Below, in pieces: positions 17,494 to 26,607 of a stretch of DNA of 64,000 nt (its first letter is position 1; each line of letters starts with the position of its first letter). The stretch is taken from NCBI RefSeq assembly GCF_037450285.1, contig NZ_JAQISN010000003.1, positions 62,001-126,000 on the forward strand, in the 5' to 3' direction. The notes under the pieces are model-generated. The model saw only the letters and a program-made list of their open reading frames with translations, had not been told where the DNA came from and did not search any database. The DNA is from Erwinia sp. SLM-02. GTDB lineage: Bacteria; Pseudomonadota; Gammaproteobacteria; Enterobacterales; Enterobacteriaceae. Position numbers and translations under genes: made by a program.

Positions 17494-17976
17494 ATGAACC
17501 AGATTCCGATGACGTTAAAAGGCGCTGATAAACTGCGCGAAGAGCTGGAAGAGCTTAAAACTGTAAAACGCCCCAGGATTATTGCCTCAATTGCTGAAGC
17601 ACGGGAGCACGGCGACCTGAAGGAGAATGCGGAATATCATGCTGCTCGCGAAGAGCAGGGATTCTGCGAGGGCCGTATCCAGGAAATTGAAGCCAAGCTT
17701 TCTAATGCCCAGGTGATTGACGTCACAAAAATGGCCAGCAATGCTAACGGTCGGGTGATTTTTGGTGCCACCGTTACCGTGTTGAACGTGGATACGGATG
17801 AAGAGTCAACCTACCGTATTGTGGGTGATGATGAAGCTAACTTTAAGCAGAATCTGATCTCTATCAATTCGCCGATGGCGCGCGGCCTGGTGGGTAAAGT
17901 TGTTGATGATGTTGCTATCATCAAAACCCCGGGCGGCGATGTGGAATATGAAGTGTTAAACGTTCAGTACCTCTGA
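17494..17976 (+). CDS. greA: GreA, transcript cleavage factor
   Basis: GreA enters the secondary channel of RNA polymerase and stimulates cleavage of backtracked RNA. The N-terminal coiled coil (residues 1-75) carries the acidic tip residues in AREHGDLKENAEYH, and the C-terminal FKBP-like domain ends VEYEVLNVQYL. The 160 residues are two more than in E. coli because of a small insertion near residue 85 (ASNANGR). AGAGGT precedes the ATG. Confidence 0.98.
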   Translation: MNQIPMTLKGADKLREELEELKTVKRPRIIASIAEAREHGDLKENAEYHAAREEQGFCEGRIQEIEAKLSNAQVIDVTKMASNANGRVIFGATVTVLNVDTDEESTYRIVGDDEANFKQNLISINSPMARGLVGKVVDDVAIIKTPGGDVEYEVLNVQYL

Positions 17977-18021
17977 GTCTTGCTATCCTCATTGCGCATG
18001 AGGGTTTTGTAAAGATAAGAA

Positions 18022-18044
18022 AAAGGCCGCACTGCGGCCTTTTA
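18022..18044 (+). terminator. greA terminator
   Basis: The hairpin AAAGGCCGC / GCGGCCTTT with a 3-nt loop ends in TTTTA, 46 bp after greA. It may also serve yhbY from the other side. Confidence 0.85.
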
Positions 18045-18119
18045 TCAGAATGAGGAGCGTGGCACTTTCTCCTGACCTGAGTTTGTATGGAATGGCCGGT
18101 CAGCTGACCAGCCGCCCCC

Positions 18120-18413
18120 TCAGCGCGGAATGGAGATCTTGCGTTCCTTCGTTGGACGGTACAGCACCAGCGTTTTGCCGATAACCTGTACATTCACTGC
18201 ACGGGTTTCGCGCACGATAGCTTCGACCACCAGGGCTTTCGTCTCACGGTCTTCCGTGGCGATTTTCACCTTGATGAGTTCATGGTGCTCCAGTGCATGT
18301 TCGATCTCGGCCAGCACTCCCTCGGTCAGGCCGTTGTTGCCCAGCATGACAACGGGCTTCAGCGGATGGGCCAGACCTTTCAGGTGCTGTTTTTGTTTGG
18401 TACTCAGATTCAT
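18120..18413 (-). CDS. yhbY: YhbY, CRM-domain ribosome assembly protein
   Basis: YhbY is a 97-residue single CRM-domain RNA-binding protein that associates with pre-50S particles. The family GxxG loop is seen in MLGNNGLTEGV, within the KH-like fold. The length matches E. coli. It diverges from rlmE, another 50S maturation gene, over 127 bp. Confidence 0.95.
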   Translation of the reverse strand: MNLSTKQKQHLKGLAHPLKPVVMLGNNGLTEGVLAEIEHALEHHELIKVKIATEDRETKALVVEAIVRETRAVNVQVIGKTLVLYRPTKERKISIPR

Positions 18414-18540
18414 CGTATTTTTTACTTACATTGGGATTGAAAACGGGTCATTCTACCGCCATCTCGAGTGTATCACCAAATCGGCATCGCTGATTTGCGC
18501 GGTTATTTATCGCAAACAATGAATCATAGTTGGAAATTGT

Positions 18541-19170
18541 ATGACTGGTAAAAAGCGTTCGGCCAGTTCCAGCCGCTGGCTACAGGAACACTTTAGCGAT
18601 AAATATGTGCTTCAGGCACAGAAAAAAGGGTTGCGTTCGCGCGCCTGGTTTAAACTGGATGAAATACAGCAGGGCGACAAACTCTTCAAACCCGGGATGA
18701 CCGTGGTTGATCTTGGTGCGGCTCCCGGCGGTTGGTCACAGTACGTGGTAACGCAGATTGGGTCAAAAGGTCGCGTTATTGCCTGTGATATCCTGCCTAT
18801 GGATCCCATCGTTGGTGTCGACTTCCTTCAGGGCGATTTTCGCGATGAGGAAGTACTGAAAACTCTGCTGGAACGTGTTGGTGAGACTAAAGTTCAGGTT
18901 GTGATGTCGGATATGGCACCCAACATGACGGGTACACCCGCAGTGGATATTCCCCGGTCGATGTATTTATGTGAGCTTGCCCTGGAAATGTGCCGTGATG
19001 TACTGGCACCCGGTGGCAGCTTTTTAGTGAAGGTGTTTCAGGGAGATGGTTTTGAAGAATACCTGCGGGAAATTCGCTCCCTGTTTACGAAAGTAAAAAT
19101 TCGTAAGCCGGACGCTTCACGTTCTCGTTCGCGTGAAGTGTACATTGTAGCGACAGGGCGCAAACTGTAA
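18541..19170 (+). CDS. rlmE: RlmE (FtsJ/RrmJ), 23S rRNA U2552 2'-O-methyltransferase
   Basis: RlmE methylates the 2'-OH of U2552 in 23S rRNA within the 50S subunit using S-adenosylmethionine. The SAM motif VVDLGAAPGGWSQYV starts near residue 58. The catalytic K-D-K-E set fits K38 in AWFKLDE, D124 in SDMAPN, and K and E in VKVFQGDGFEEY. It is 209 residues, as in E. coli. It is followed by ftsH after 107 bp, the usual rlmE-ftsH operon. Confidence 0.97.
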   Translation: MTGKKRSASSSRWLQEHFSDKYVLQAQKKGLRSRAWFKLDEIQQGDKLFKPGMTVVDLGAAPGGWSQYVVTQIGSKGRVIACDILPMDPIVGVDFLQGDFRDEEVLKTLLERVGETKVQVVMSDMAPNMTGTPAVDIPRSMYLCELALEMCRDVLAPGGSFLVKVFQGDGFEEYLREIRSLFTKVKIRKPDASRSRSREVYIVATGRKL

Positions 19171-19277
19171 CCCTCACAGCCGGATCCGCCGCCGTAGTAT
19201 TGTAGCGATTCCAGATGTGAAGGATATGTAGTACCCTACGCTGTCTGTTAACACAGTTGTAATAAGAGGTTAATCCC

Positions 19278-21170
19278 TTGAGTGACATGGCGAAAAACCT
19301 AATTCTCTGGTTAGTCATCGCGGTTGTGCTGATGTCTGTATTCCAGAGCTTTGGGCCCAGCGAGTCGAATGGCCGTAGGGTTGATTACTCAACCTTCCTG
19401 TCAGAAGTGAACCAGGATCAGGTCCGCGAGGCACGTATTAACGGGCGTGAAATTAACGTAACCAAAAAAGATAGTAATCGCTATACCACTTACATTCCCG
19501 TCAACGATCCCAAGTTACTCGATAACCTGTTGACTAAAAATGTGAAAGTAGTGGGTGAACCACCGGAAGAGCCTAGCCTGCTGGCGTCGATCTTCATCTC
19601 CTGGTTCCCAATGCTGTTACTGATTGGTGTCTGGATCTTCTTTATGCGTCAGATGCAGGGCGGCGGCGGTAAGGGCGCGATGTCCTTCGGCAAGAGCAAA
19701 GCCCGTATGCTGACGGAAGACCAGATTAAAACCACCTTTGCGGACGTTGCAGGCTGCGACGAAGCGAAAGAGGAAGTGGGCGAGCTGGTTGAATACCTGC
19801 GTGAACCCAGCCGATTCCAGAAGCTGGGCGGCAAGATTCCTAAAGGCATCCTGATGGTCGGTCCTCCGGGTACCGGTAAAACCCTGCTGGCTAAAGCTAT
19901 TGCGGGCGAAGCGAAAGTGCCGTTCTTCACCATTTCAGGTTCAGACTTTGTTGAAATGTTCGTGGGTGTAGGTGCATCCCGCGTGCGTGATATGTTTGAA
20001 CAGGCTAAAAAAGCGGCGCCGTGCATCATCTTTATCGATGAAATTGATGCGGTGGGTCGTCAGCGTGGTGCGGGACTGGGCGGTGGTCACGATGAGCGTG
20101 AACAGACGCTGAACCAGATGCTGGTTGAGATGGATGGTTTCGAAGGTAACGAAGGTATTATCGTTATTGCCGCAACGAACCGTCCTGACGTACTGGATCC
20201 TGCGCTGCTGCGTCCGGGCCGTTTCGACCGTCAGGTTGTGGTCGGTCTGCCAGATGTTCGCGGTCGCGAGCAAATCATGAAAGTGCATATGCGCCGTGTA
20301 CCGCTGGCACCGGATATTGATGCAGCAATCATTGCCCGTGGCACCCCTGGCTTCTCCGGTGCTGACCTTGCAAACCTGGTCAACGAAGCGGCGCTGTTTG
20401 CTGCCCGAGGCAATAAGCGCGTGGTGTCGATGGTTGAGTTTGAAAAAGCCAAAGACAAAATCATGATGGGGGCAGAACGTCGCTCCATGGTGATGACCGA
20501 AGCGCAAAAAGAATCAACCGCTTACCACGAAGCAGGCCATGCTATCGTCGGTACGCTGGTTCCGGGCTACGATCCGGTGCATAAAGTTACCATCATTCCT
20601 CGTGGCAGAGCGTTAGGCGTTGCCTTCTTCCTGCCGGTAGGGGATGAAATCAGCGCCAACCGACAGAAACTGGAAAGCCGTATTTCTGTCGCTTACGGCG
20701 GACGTCTGGCGGAAGAGATTATCTACGGTTCGGATTATGTTTCTACCGGCGCGTCGTCCGATATCAAAATGGCGACCAGCGTTGCGCGCAACATGGTGAC
20801 TCAGTGGGGCTTCTCCGAAAAACTGGGGCCACTGCTGTACGCGGAAGAGGATGGTGAAGTGTTCCTCGGCCGCTCCGTTGCGAAAGCTAAGCATATGTCG
20901 GATGAAACGGCGCGTATTATCGATCAGGAAGTTAAAAAGCTGATTGATACCAACTATGCACGTGCCCGCCGTATTCTGGACGAAAATATGGACATCCTTC
21001 ACGCGATGAAAGACGCGCTGATGAAGTATGAAACCATCGATGCCCCACAGATCAGCGATCTGATGGCGCGTCGCGAAGTTCGTCCGCCAGCAGGCTGGGA
21101 AGAGCCAGTGAATATTGATAAAAGTGCCACGACTCAAACTGCGCGTCCAAACGACGACGTGACCGGCTGA
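19278..21170 (+). CDS. ftsH: FtsH, membrane-bound AAA zinc protease
   Basis: FtsH is the essential hexameric inner-membrane protease that degrades LpxC, sigma-32, SecY and other substrates. Two membrane segments flank a periplasmic domain (about residues 8-27 and 100-122). Walker A GPPGTGKT, Walker B IIFIDEIDA and the SRH arginines lie in the AAA domain, and the zinc site is HEAGH. Two starts are possible: TTG 19278 lies 8 nt after AAGAGG, while ATG 19287 (MAKNLILW) is 17 nt away; spacing favours the TTG. The C-terminal tail is about 14 residues shorter than in E. coli and ends PNDDVTG. Confidence 0.97.
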   Translation: MSDMAKNLILWLVIAVVLMSVFQSFGPSESNGRRVDYSTFLSEVNQDQVREARINGREINVTKKDSNRYTTYIPVNDPKLLDNLLTKNVKVVGEPPEEPSLLASIFISWFPMLLLIGVWIFFMRQMQGGGGKGAMSFGKSKARMLTEDQIKTTFADVAGCDEAKEEVGELVEYLREPSRFQKLGGKIPKGILMVGPPGTGKTLLAKAIAGEAKVPFFTISGSDFVEMFVGVGASRVRDMFEQAKKAAPCIIFIDEIDAVGRQRGAGLGGGHDEREQTLNQMLVEMDGFEGNEGIIVIAATNRPDVLDPALLRPGRFDRQVVVGLPDVRGREQIMKVHMRRVPLAPDIDAAIIARGTPGFSGADLANLVNEAALFAARGNKRVVSMVEFEKAKDKIMMGAERRSMVMTEAQKESTAYHEAGHAIVGTLVPGYDPVHKVTIIPRGRALGVAFFLPVGDEISANRQKLESRISVAYGGRLAEEIIYGSDYVSTGASSDIKMATSVARNMVTQWGFSEKLGPLLYAEEDGEVFLGRSVAKAKHMSDETARIIDQEVKKLIDTNYARARRILDENMDILHAMKDALMKYETIDAPQISDLMARREVRPPAGWEEPVNIDKSATTQTARPNDDVTG

Positions 21171-21250
21171 GATAAAATCGTGTGATAGTGACCTGGCGAA
21201 ATCCCTGTGGGTTCTGCCAGGTTCGCAGTCAATATGCTGCTATAATGCTG

Positions 21251-21277
21251 AACCCCGGCTTTGGTCGGGGTTTTTTT
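21251..21277 (+). terminator. Terminator between ftsH and folP
   Basis: The hairpin AACCCCG / CGGGGTT with a short loop is followed by TTTTTTT. It stands 28 bp before the folP start, so folP-glmM expression through it needs read-through or a local promoter. Confidence 0.85.
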
Positions 21278-21305
21278 ATACCTATTTTACCGGAGATCGC
21301 TCGTC

Positions 21306-22142
21306 ATGAAGCTGTACGCCAGAGATACCGTACTCGACCTCTCACATCCGCATGTGATGGGGATCCTGAACGTCACTCCCGATTCATTTTCTGACGGCGG
21401 TAAGCACAACGAACTGATTCAGGCTCTGACTCACGCGAATGAGATGATTAACGCGGGCGCCACGATTATTGACGTCGGCGGTGAGTCAACCCGGCCCGGA
21501 GCGAAGGACGTCAGCGTAGCCGAAGAGCTGGACCGCGTGATTCCCGTAGTAGAGGCGATTGCACAGCGCTTTGAAGTCTGGATATCGGTGGACACCTCTA
21601 AACCTGAGGTCATCCGCGAATCTGCCCGAGCGGGTGCGCATATCCTCAATGATATTCGCTCTCTGCAGGAGCCGGGAGCCCTTGAAGCCGCTGCTGAAAC
21701 CGGTCTGCCGGTGTGCCTGATGCACATGCAGGGAGAGCCAAAAACCATGCAGCAGTCTCCCAACTATCAGAACATTCTGCGCGATGTTGATGACTTTTTC
21801 GTCCAGCATATCGCCCGATGTGAAGCGGCAGGGATCAATAAATCGCAGCTACTGCTCGACCCGGGTTTTGGTTTCGGTAAGAATCTTTCCCATAATTATC
21901 AACTTCTGGCGCACCTGGCCGATTATCATCACTTTGGCCTGCCGCTGTTAGTCGGTATGTCGCGTAAAAGTATGATTGGCCAGCTGCTGAACGTGGGGCC
22001 CGGGCAGCGTTTAACCGGCAGCATTGCCTGCGCGGTCATTGCGGCGATGCAGGGCGCTCATATTTTGCGCGTACATGATGTAAAAGAAACCGTAGAGGCG
22101 ATGCGCGTCGTCGAAGCGACTCAGTCAGCGAAGGAAGAATAA
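21306..22142 (+). CDS. folP: FolP, dihydropteroate synthase
   Basis: FolP condenses p-aminobenzoate with dihydropterin pyrophosphate to dihydropteroate and is the target of sulfonamides. Family motifs include MGILNVTPDSFSDGG, DVGGESTRPGA, DTSKPEVI, DPGFGFGK and MSRKSMIG. The ATG at 21306 (MKLYARDT) gives 278 residues and matches the E. coli start; the upstream in-frame ATG at 21261 lies inside the terminator. Residues around the sulfonamide site look like the sensitive chromosomal form. Confidence 0.97.
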   Translation: MKLYARDTVLDLSHPHVMGILNVTPDSFSDGGKHNELIQALTHANEMINAGATIIDVGGESTRPGAKDVSVAEELDRVIPVVEAIAQRFEVWISVDTSKPEVIRESARAGAHILNDIRSLQEPGALEAAAETGLPVCLMHMQGEPKTMQQSPNYQNILRDVDDFFVQHIARCEAAGINKSQLLLDPGFGFGKNLSHNYQLLAHLADYHHFGLPLLVGMSRKSMIGQLLNVGPGQRLTGSIACAVIAAMQGAHILRVHDVKETVEAMRVVEATQSAKEE

Positions 22143-22145
22143 CGT

Positions 22146-23480
22146 ATGAGCAACCGCAAGTATTTTGGTACCGATGGCATTCGCGGCAAAGTGGGTGAAT
22201 ATCCAATCACGCCAGACTTTGTTCTCAAGCTGGGCTGGGCAGCAGGAAAGGTGCTGGCACGCCACGGCTCGAAGAAAATTATCATCGGCAAAGACACGCG
22301 TATTTCTGGCTATATGCTGGAATCTGCGCTGGAAGCCGGACTGGCTGCGGCCGGGCTGTCTGCCGCCTTTACCGGGCCAATGCCGACACCTGCGGTGGCC
22401 TACCTGACCCGCACATTCCGTGCCGAAGCCGGTATTGTGATTTCAGCTTCCCATAATCCGTTTGACGATAACGGCATTAAGTTCTTCTCCACCGAAGGCA
22501 CCAAGCTGCCGGATGAAGTGGAAGAAGCGATCGAAGCCGAGATGGAAAAACCCATTACCTGCGTTGAGTCCATTGAGCTGGGGCGTGCCAGCCGAATTGT
22601 TGATGCGGCCGGGCGCTACATCGAATTTTGTAAAGGGACCTTCCCAAGTGAGTTAAGCCTCAATGGCTTGAAAATCGTGGTGGATTGCGCCAATGGAGCC
22701 ACCTATCACATTGCACCGAATGTGCTGCGTGAGCTGGGTGCGGACGTTATCTCTATTGGCGTTCAGCCCAACGGCATGAATATCAATAAAGAATGCGGCG
22801 CGACCGACCTGCGGCTGCTGCAGGAGCGCGTGCTGGCAGAGAAAGCCGACCTGGGCCTGGCTTACGACGGGGACGGCGACCGCATCATGATGGTTGACCA
22901 TCTGGGCCAGAAGGTGGATGGCGATCAGATCCTTTATATCATTGCCCGCGAGGGGCTGCGCCAGGGGCAGCTGCGCGGTGGCGTCGTCGGTACGCTGATG
23001 AGCAATATGGGCCTGGAGCTGGCGCTTAAACAGCTGGGTATTCCGTTTGCACGCGCCAAGGTGGGTGACCGGTACGTCCTGGAAAAACTCAAAGAAAAAG
23101 GCTGGCGTCTGGGCGCTGAAAATTCCGGTCATGTGATCCTGCTTGATAAGACAACAACCGGCGACGGCGTGGTAGCAGGTTTGCAAGTACTAACTGCCAT
23201 GGTCCGTAACCATATGACGCTGCACGACCTGTGCAGCGGCATGAAGCTGCTGCCGCAAATTCTGGTCAACGTGCGCTTTAGTGGGGAAAACGATCCGCTG
23301 GAAGATGCGCAGGTTAAAGCGGTGACCAGCGCAGTGGAAGCTGAACTGAAAGGGCGGGGCCGTGTGCTGCTGCGTAAATCCGGCACCGAGCCGTTGATCC
23401 GCGTGATGGTGGAAGGGGAAGACGAAGCGCAGGTTACCGCGCTGGCTCATCGTATTGCCGATGCGGTGAAAGCCGTCTAA
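22146..23480 (+). CDS. glmM: GlmM, phosphoglucosamine mutase
   Basis: GlmM interconverts glucosamine 6-phosphate and glucosamine 1-phosphate for UDP-GlcNAc synthesis, feeding peptidoglycan and LPS. The phosphoserine is S102 in SASHNPFDDNG, the metal loop is DGDGDR near residue 241, and the phosphate-binding loop is RKSGTEPLIRVM. It is 444 residues, one fewer than in E. coli. It follows folP by 3 bp, which suggests translational coupling. Confidence 0.98.
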   Translation: MSNRKYFGTDGIRGKVGEYPITPDFVLKLGWAAGKVLARHGSKKIIIGKDTRISGYMLESALEAGLAAAGLSAAFTGPMPTPAVAYLTRTFRAEAGIVISASHNPFDDNGIKFFSTEGTKLPDEVEEAIEAEMEKPITCVESIELGRASRIVDAAGRYIEFCKGTFPSELSLNGLKIVVDCANGATYHIAPNVLRELGADVISIGVQPNGMNINKECGATDLRLLQERVLAEKADLGLAYDGDGDRIMMVDHLGQKVDGDQILYIIAREGLRQGQLRGGVVGTLMSNMGLELALKQLGIPFARAKVGDRYVLEKLKEKGWRLGAENSGHVILLDKTTTGDGVVAGLQVLTAMVRNHMTLHDLCSGMKLLPQILVNVRFSGENDPLEDAQVKAVTSAVEAELKGRGRVLLRKSGTEPLIRVMVEGEDEAQVTALAHRIADAVKAV

Positions 23481-23488
23481 TCCGGTGA

Positions 23489-23517
23489 GAGGGCCGGGCA
23501 GTGACCTGGCCCTCTTT
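23489..23517 (+). terminator. glmM terminator
   Basis: The hairpin GAGGGCC / GGCCCTC (extended by GGG/CCT) is followed by TTT. It lies 8 bp after the glmM stop. Confidence 0.75.
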
Positions 23518-23791
23518 CATCGTCTGTTTACCTGTGCCTCACGCCGGTTTTTTGCCCGTCATTTACGGTCCCTTTTCGTAAAAACCCTTGATGGATAGCG
23601 CATTTTTTCTCCATTAATCGGTCTTTTGCCGCTTTTTTCCGCAATCAGTATCTTGTTGTAAGATTGCCCTTGCGTGGGAGAGCGCCTTTGGTTAGTATTC
23701 ACACCCGCTTCTGATGGGTAGTGATTCACTATCGATTTAACTGGTTTGAAGCTTTTAATGTGCGTTTAACGTGCAAGGAAGAAGGTTGATT
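23518..23791 (+). promoter_or_regulatory. secG upstream region
   Basis: No gene is visible here. The stretch is rich in T/C runs and must hold the secG promoter. A perfect 13-bp palindrome, TAGTGATTCACTA, lies at 23719-23731, about 60 bp before the secG start; its role is unknown. Confidence 0.5.
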
Positions 23792-24124
23792 ATGTACGAA
23801 GCTCTTTTAGTAGTTTTCCTTATTGTGGCAATCGGCCTTGTGGGTCTGATCATGCTGCAGCAAGGTAAAGGCGCTGATATGGGAGCATCATTTGGTGCAG
23901 GCGCTTCTGGTACACTGTTTGGTTCTAACGGTTCAGGCAACTTCATGACCCGTATGACTGCAGTGCTGGCAACCCTGTTCTTCATTATCAGCTTGATCCT
24001 GGGTAACCTTAATAGCAACAAAACCCAGAAAGGAAGCGAGTGGGAAAATCTGACTCAGCCAGCACAGTCTCAGCAGACTGCGCCAGCTAAACCGGCAGCG
24101 CCGGGTAGTGATATCCCGCAGTAA
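23792..24124 (+). CDS. secG: SecG, protein translocase subunit
   Basis: SecG is the small inner-membrane subunit of SecYEG that aids SecA-driven translocation. Two hydrophobic segments (about residues 3-22 and 53-72) flank the conserved GKGADMGASFGAG loop. The tail is rich in Gln, Ala and Pro. The ATG at 23792 (MYEALLVV) gives 110 residues, as in E. coli. It is followed directly by tRNA-Leu, the usual secG-leuU arrangement. Confidence 0.97.
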   Translation: MYEALLVVFLIVAIGLVGLIMLQQGKGADMGASFGAGASGTLFGSNGSGNFMTRMTAVLATLFFIISLILGNLNSNKTQKGSEWENLTQPAQSQQTAPAKPAAPGSDIPQ

Positions 24125-24175
24125 GACCTGAGCTACATTTCGACGCGATAGAAATAAAAAAATCGCAACTTTAGT

Positions 24176-24262
24176 GCCGTGGTGGTGGAATTGGTAGACA
24201 CGCTACCTTGAGGTGGTAGTGCCCGCATGGGCTTACGGGTTCAAGTCCCGTCCTCGGTACCA
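24176..24262 (+). tRNA. leuU: tRNA-Leu (anticodon GAG)
   Basis: This 87-nt class II tRNA has a long variable arm, an encoded CCA end, GGTTCAAGTC in the T arm and anticodon GAG in CCTTGAGGT. It matches E. coli leuU almost base for base. One base of the acceptor stem differs: position 5 is T (GCCGTGG), opposite T68 in CCTCGGT, which leaves a U-U mismatch where E. coli has A-U. The gene is otherwise intact. Confidence 0.95.
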
Positions 24263-24310
24263 AATCTCAGTTTTGCTTGCAATTTATGCAAGTTTTGCGT
24301 AGTATTCGGA

Positions 24311-24387
<77 letters not shown>

Positions 24388-24515
24388 CTTTCCCTTAGAG
24401 TTCTTTTTCAAATATACTGTATGCAATGAACGGCGCGTTTACAGCGAATTTTGAAAAAAATTCTTTTGGATTGTGCCGAGCCGCAGCTATTGCGGTATAC
24501 AGGGTCCAGTCGCAT

Positions 24516-24541
24516 AAAGCCCCGAATTTTCGGGGTTTTTT
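24516..24541 (+). terminator. Terminator/attenuator before rimP
   Basis: The hairpin AAGCCCCGA / TCGGGGTT is followed by TTTTT. It lies between metY and rimP and resembles the leaky terminators known in the E. coli metY-rimP leader. Confidence 0.85.
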
Positions 24542-24600
24542 GTTATCAGGAAACAGTAACACTGGGCTATATGCCCTTTTTTTATGTCTTGGGGGTGGGA

Positions 24601-25053
24601 TTGTCCACATTAGAGCAAAAATTAACAGAGCTAATTTCAGCACCGGTAGAAGCGCTTGGCTACGAACTGGTAGGTATTGAGTTTGTACGCGGTCGCACAT
24701 CCACCCTGCGCATCTATATTGATAGTGAAGATGGCATCAATGTTGATGATTGCGCTGATGTGAGCCACCAGGTTAGCGCGGTAATGGACGTTGAAGATCC
24801 GATTACCGTGCCTTACAACCTTGAAGTCTCTTCACCTGGTCTTGACCGTCCAATGTTTACCGCAGATCATTACGTACGTTTTACTGGTGAAGAAGTTAGC
24901 CTGGTGCTGCGTATGGCGGTACAGAACCGCCGCAAATGGCAGGGCATCATTAAATCTGTCGAAGGTGAGATGATTACCGTTGCCGTTGAGGGTAACGACG
25001 AAGTGTTCGCACTGAGCAACATCCAGAAGGCGAACCTGGTTCCCCACTTTTAA
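24601..25053 (+). CDS. rimP: RimP, 30S ribosome maturation factor
   Basis: RimP assists 30S subunit assembly by promoting binding of S12 and other proteins. The 150-residue product matches E. coli RimP across its length (STLEQKLTE to ANLVPHF), with the family blocks YELVGIEFVRG and EVSSPGLDRP. The start is TTG at 24601, preceded by a G-rich GGGGGTGGGA, which fits homologues; a longer frame from 24451 runs back into the terminator and is not credible. It is the first protein gene of the operon. Confidence 0.95.
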   Translation: MSTLEQKLTELISAPVEALGYELVGIEFVRGRTSTLRIYIDSEDGINVDDCADVSHQVSAVMDVEDPITVPYNLEVSSPGLDRPMFTADHYVRFTGEEVSLVLRMAVQNRRKWQGIIKSVEGEMITVAVEGNDEVFALSNIQKANLVPHF

Positions 25054-25077
25054 AAGTCCGGATTGAGGCATACCAGG

Positions 25078-26583
25078 ATGAACAAAGAAATCTTAGCTGT
25101 TGTAGAAGCGGTCTCTAATGAGAAATCCCTCCCGCGCGAGAAGATTTTCGAAGCGCTGGAGAGCGCGCTGGCTACAGCCACCAAGAAAAAATACGAGCAG
25201 GAAATTGACGTTCGCGTCACTATCGATCGCAAAAGCGGCGATTTCGATACCTTCCGTCGTTGGCTGATCGTTAATGAAGTTACGCTGCCGACCCGTGAAA
25301 TCACGCTGGAAGCCGCACGTTACGAAGATGAATCGCTGGACCTGGGTGATTTCGTTGAAGACCAGATCGAATCCGTAACCTTCGACCGTATTACGACCCA
25401 GACTGCCAAGCAGGTTATCGTTCAGAAAGTTCGTGAAGCAGAACGTGCAATGGTCGTTGACCAGTTCCGCGAGCAGGAAGGCGAAATTATTACCGGTGTG
25501 GTTAAAAAAGTTAACCGTGACAACATCTCTCTGGAAGTTCGGCCGACGGATGGTTCTAACACCAACGCAGAAGCCGTTATTATTCGTGAAGATATGCTGC
25601 CGCGCGAAAACTTCCGCCCGGGTGACCGCATCCGTGGCGTATTATACGCCGTGCGTCCAGAAGCCCGCGGCGCGCAGCTGTTCGTCAGCCGTTCCAAGCC
25701 GGAAATGCTGATCGAACTGTTCCGCATCGAAGTGCCGGAAATTGCTGAAGAAGTGCTTGAAATTAAAGCCGCCGCGCGCGATCCAGGCTCTCGTGCCAAA
25801 ATCGCCGTGAAAACCAACGACAAGCGCATCGACCCGGTCGGTGCCTGCGTTGGTATGCGTGGTGCGCGTGTTCAGGCGGTATCCAGCGAGCTGGGTGGCG
25901 AGCGCATTGATATCGTACTGTGGGATGATAATCCAGCGCAGTTCGTGATCAACGCAATGGCTCCAGCGGATGTCGCCTCTATCGTGGTTGATGAAGATAA
26001 TCACACCATGGATATTGCCGTAGAAGCCGGAAACCTGGCTCAGGCAATTGGCCGTAATGGCCAGAACGTGCGTCTGGCTTCACAGCTGAGTGGCTGGGAG
26101 CTGAACGTGATGACGGTCGACGACCTGCAAGCTAAGCATCAGGCCGAAGCACACGCTGCCATTGACGTCTTTACTAAACACCTCGATATCGATGAAGACT
26201 TCGCTACCGTACTGGTAGAAGAAGGCTTCTCTTCTCTGGAAGAGCTGGCTTATGTGCCGATCAACGAGCTGTTAGAGATCGACGGCCTGGATGAAGAGAC
26301 AGTAGAAGCGTTGCGCGACCGAGCTAAAAACGCGTTGACAACCCTGGCCCTGGCGAAAGAAGAGAGCCTGGGCGATGCCCAACCTGCGGAAGATTTGCTG
26401 GGCCTTGAAGGCCTGGAGCGTGAGCTGGCCTTTAAGCTGGCAGCGAAAGGCGTTCGCACGCTGGAAGATCTTGCCGAGCAGGGTGTTGACGACCTGTCAG
26501 ATATTGAGGGCCTGAGCGATGAGCGGGCCGGTGAGCTGATTATGGCTGCACGTAATATTTGCTGGTTCGGCGACGACGCGTAA
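25078..26583 (+). CDS. nusA: NusA, transcription elongation/termination factor
   Basis: NusA binds RNA polymerase and controls pausing, termination and antitermination. The order of domains is N-terminal RNAP-binding (1-130), S1 (about 135-200), KH1 and KH2 (about 230-345, with VGACVGMRGARV and AIGRNGQNVRLA), then two acidic repeats AR1 and AR2 that bind the alpha CTD and N protein. The ATG at 25078 (MNKEILAV) gives 501 residues, six more than in E. coli. It lies 24 bp after rimP. Confidence 0.98.
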   Translation: MNKEILAVVEAVSNEKSLPREKIFEALESALATATKKKYEQEIDVRVTIDRKSGDFDTFRRWLIVNEVTLPTREITLEAARYEDESLDLGDFVEDQIESVTFDRITTQTAKQVIVQKVREAERAMVVDQFREQEGEIITGVVKKVNRDNISLEVRPTDGSNTNAEAVIIREDMLPRENFRPGDRIRGVLYAVRPEARGAQLFVSRSKPEMLIELFRIEVPEIAEEVLEIKAAARDPGSRAKIAVKTNDKRIDPVGACVGMRGARVQAVSSELGGERIDIVLWDDNPAQFVINAMAPADVASIVVDEDNHTMDIAVEAGNLAQAIGRNGQNVRLASQLSGWELNVMTVDDLQAKHQAEAHAAIDVFTKHLDIDEDFATVLVEEGFSSLEELAYVPINELLEIDGLDEETVEALRDRAKNALTTLALAKEESLGDAQPAEDLLGLEGLERELAFKLAAKGVRTLEDLAEQGVDDLSDIEGLSDERAGELIMAARNICWFGDDA

Positions 26584-26607
26584 TAAACTGTAGCAGGAAG
26601 GAACAGC

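Noticed and set aside
24277..24305. A sigma-70-like promoter (TTGCAA, 17 bp, TAGTAT) for metY
   Set aside because: The -10 element ends only 5 bp before the mature tRNA 5' end, leaving no room for a precursor leader. Co-transcription from upstream is equally likely.
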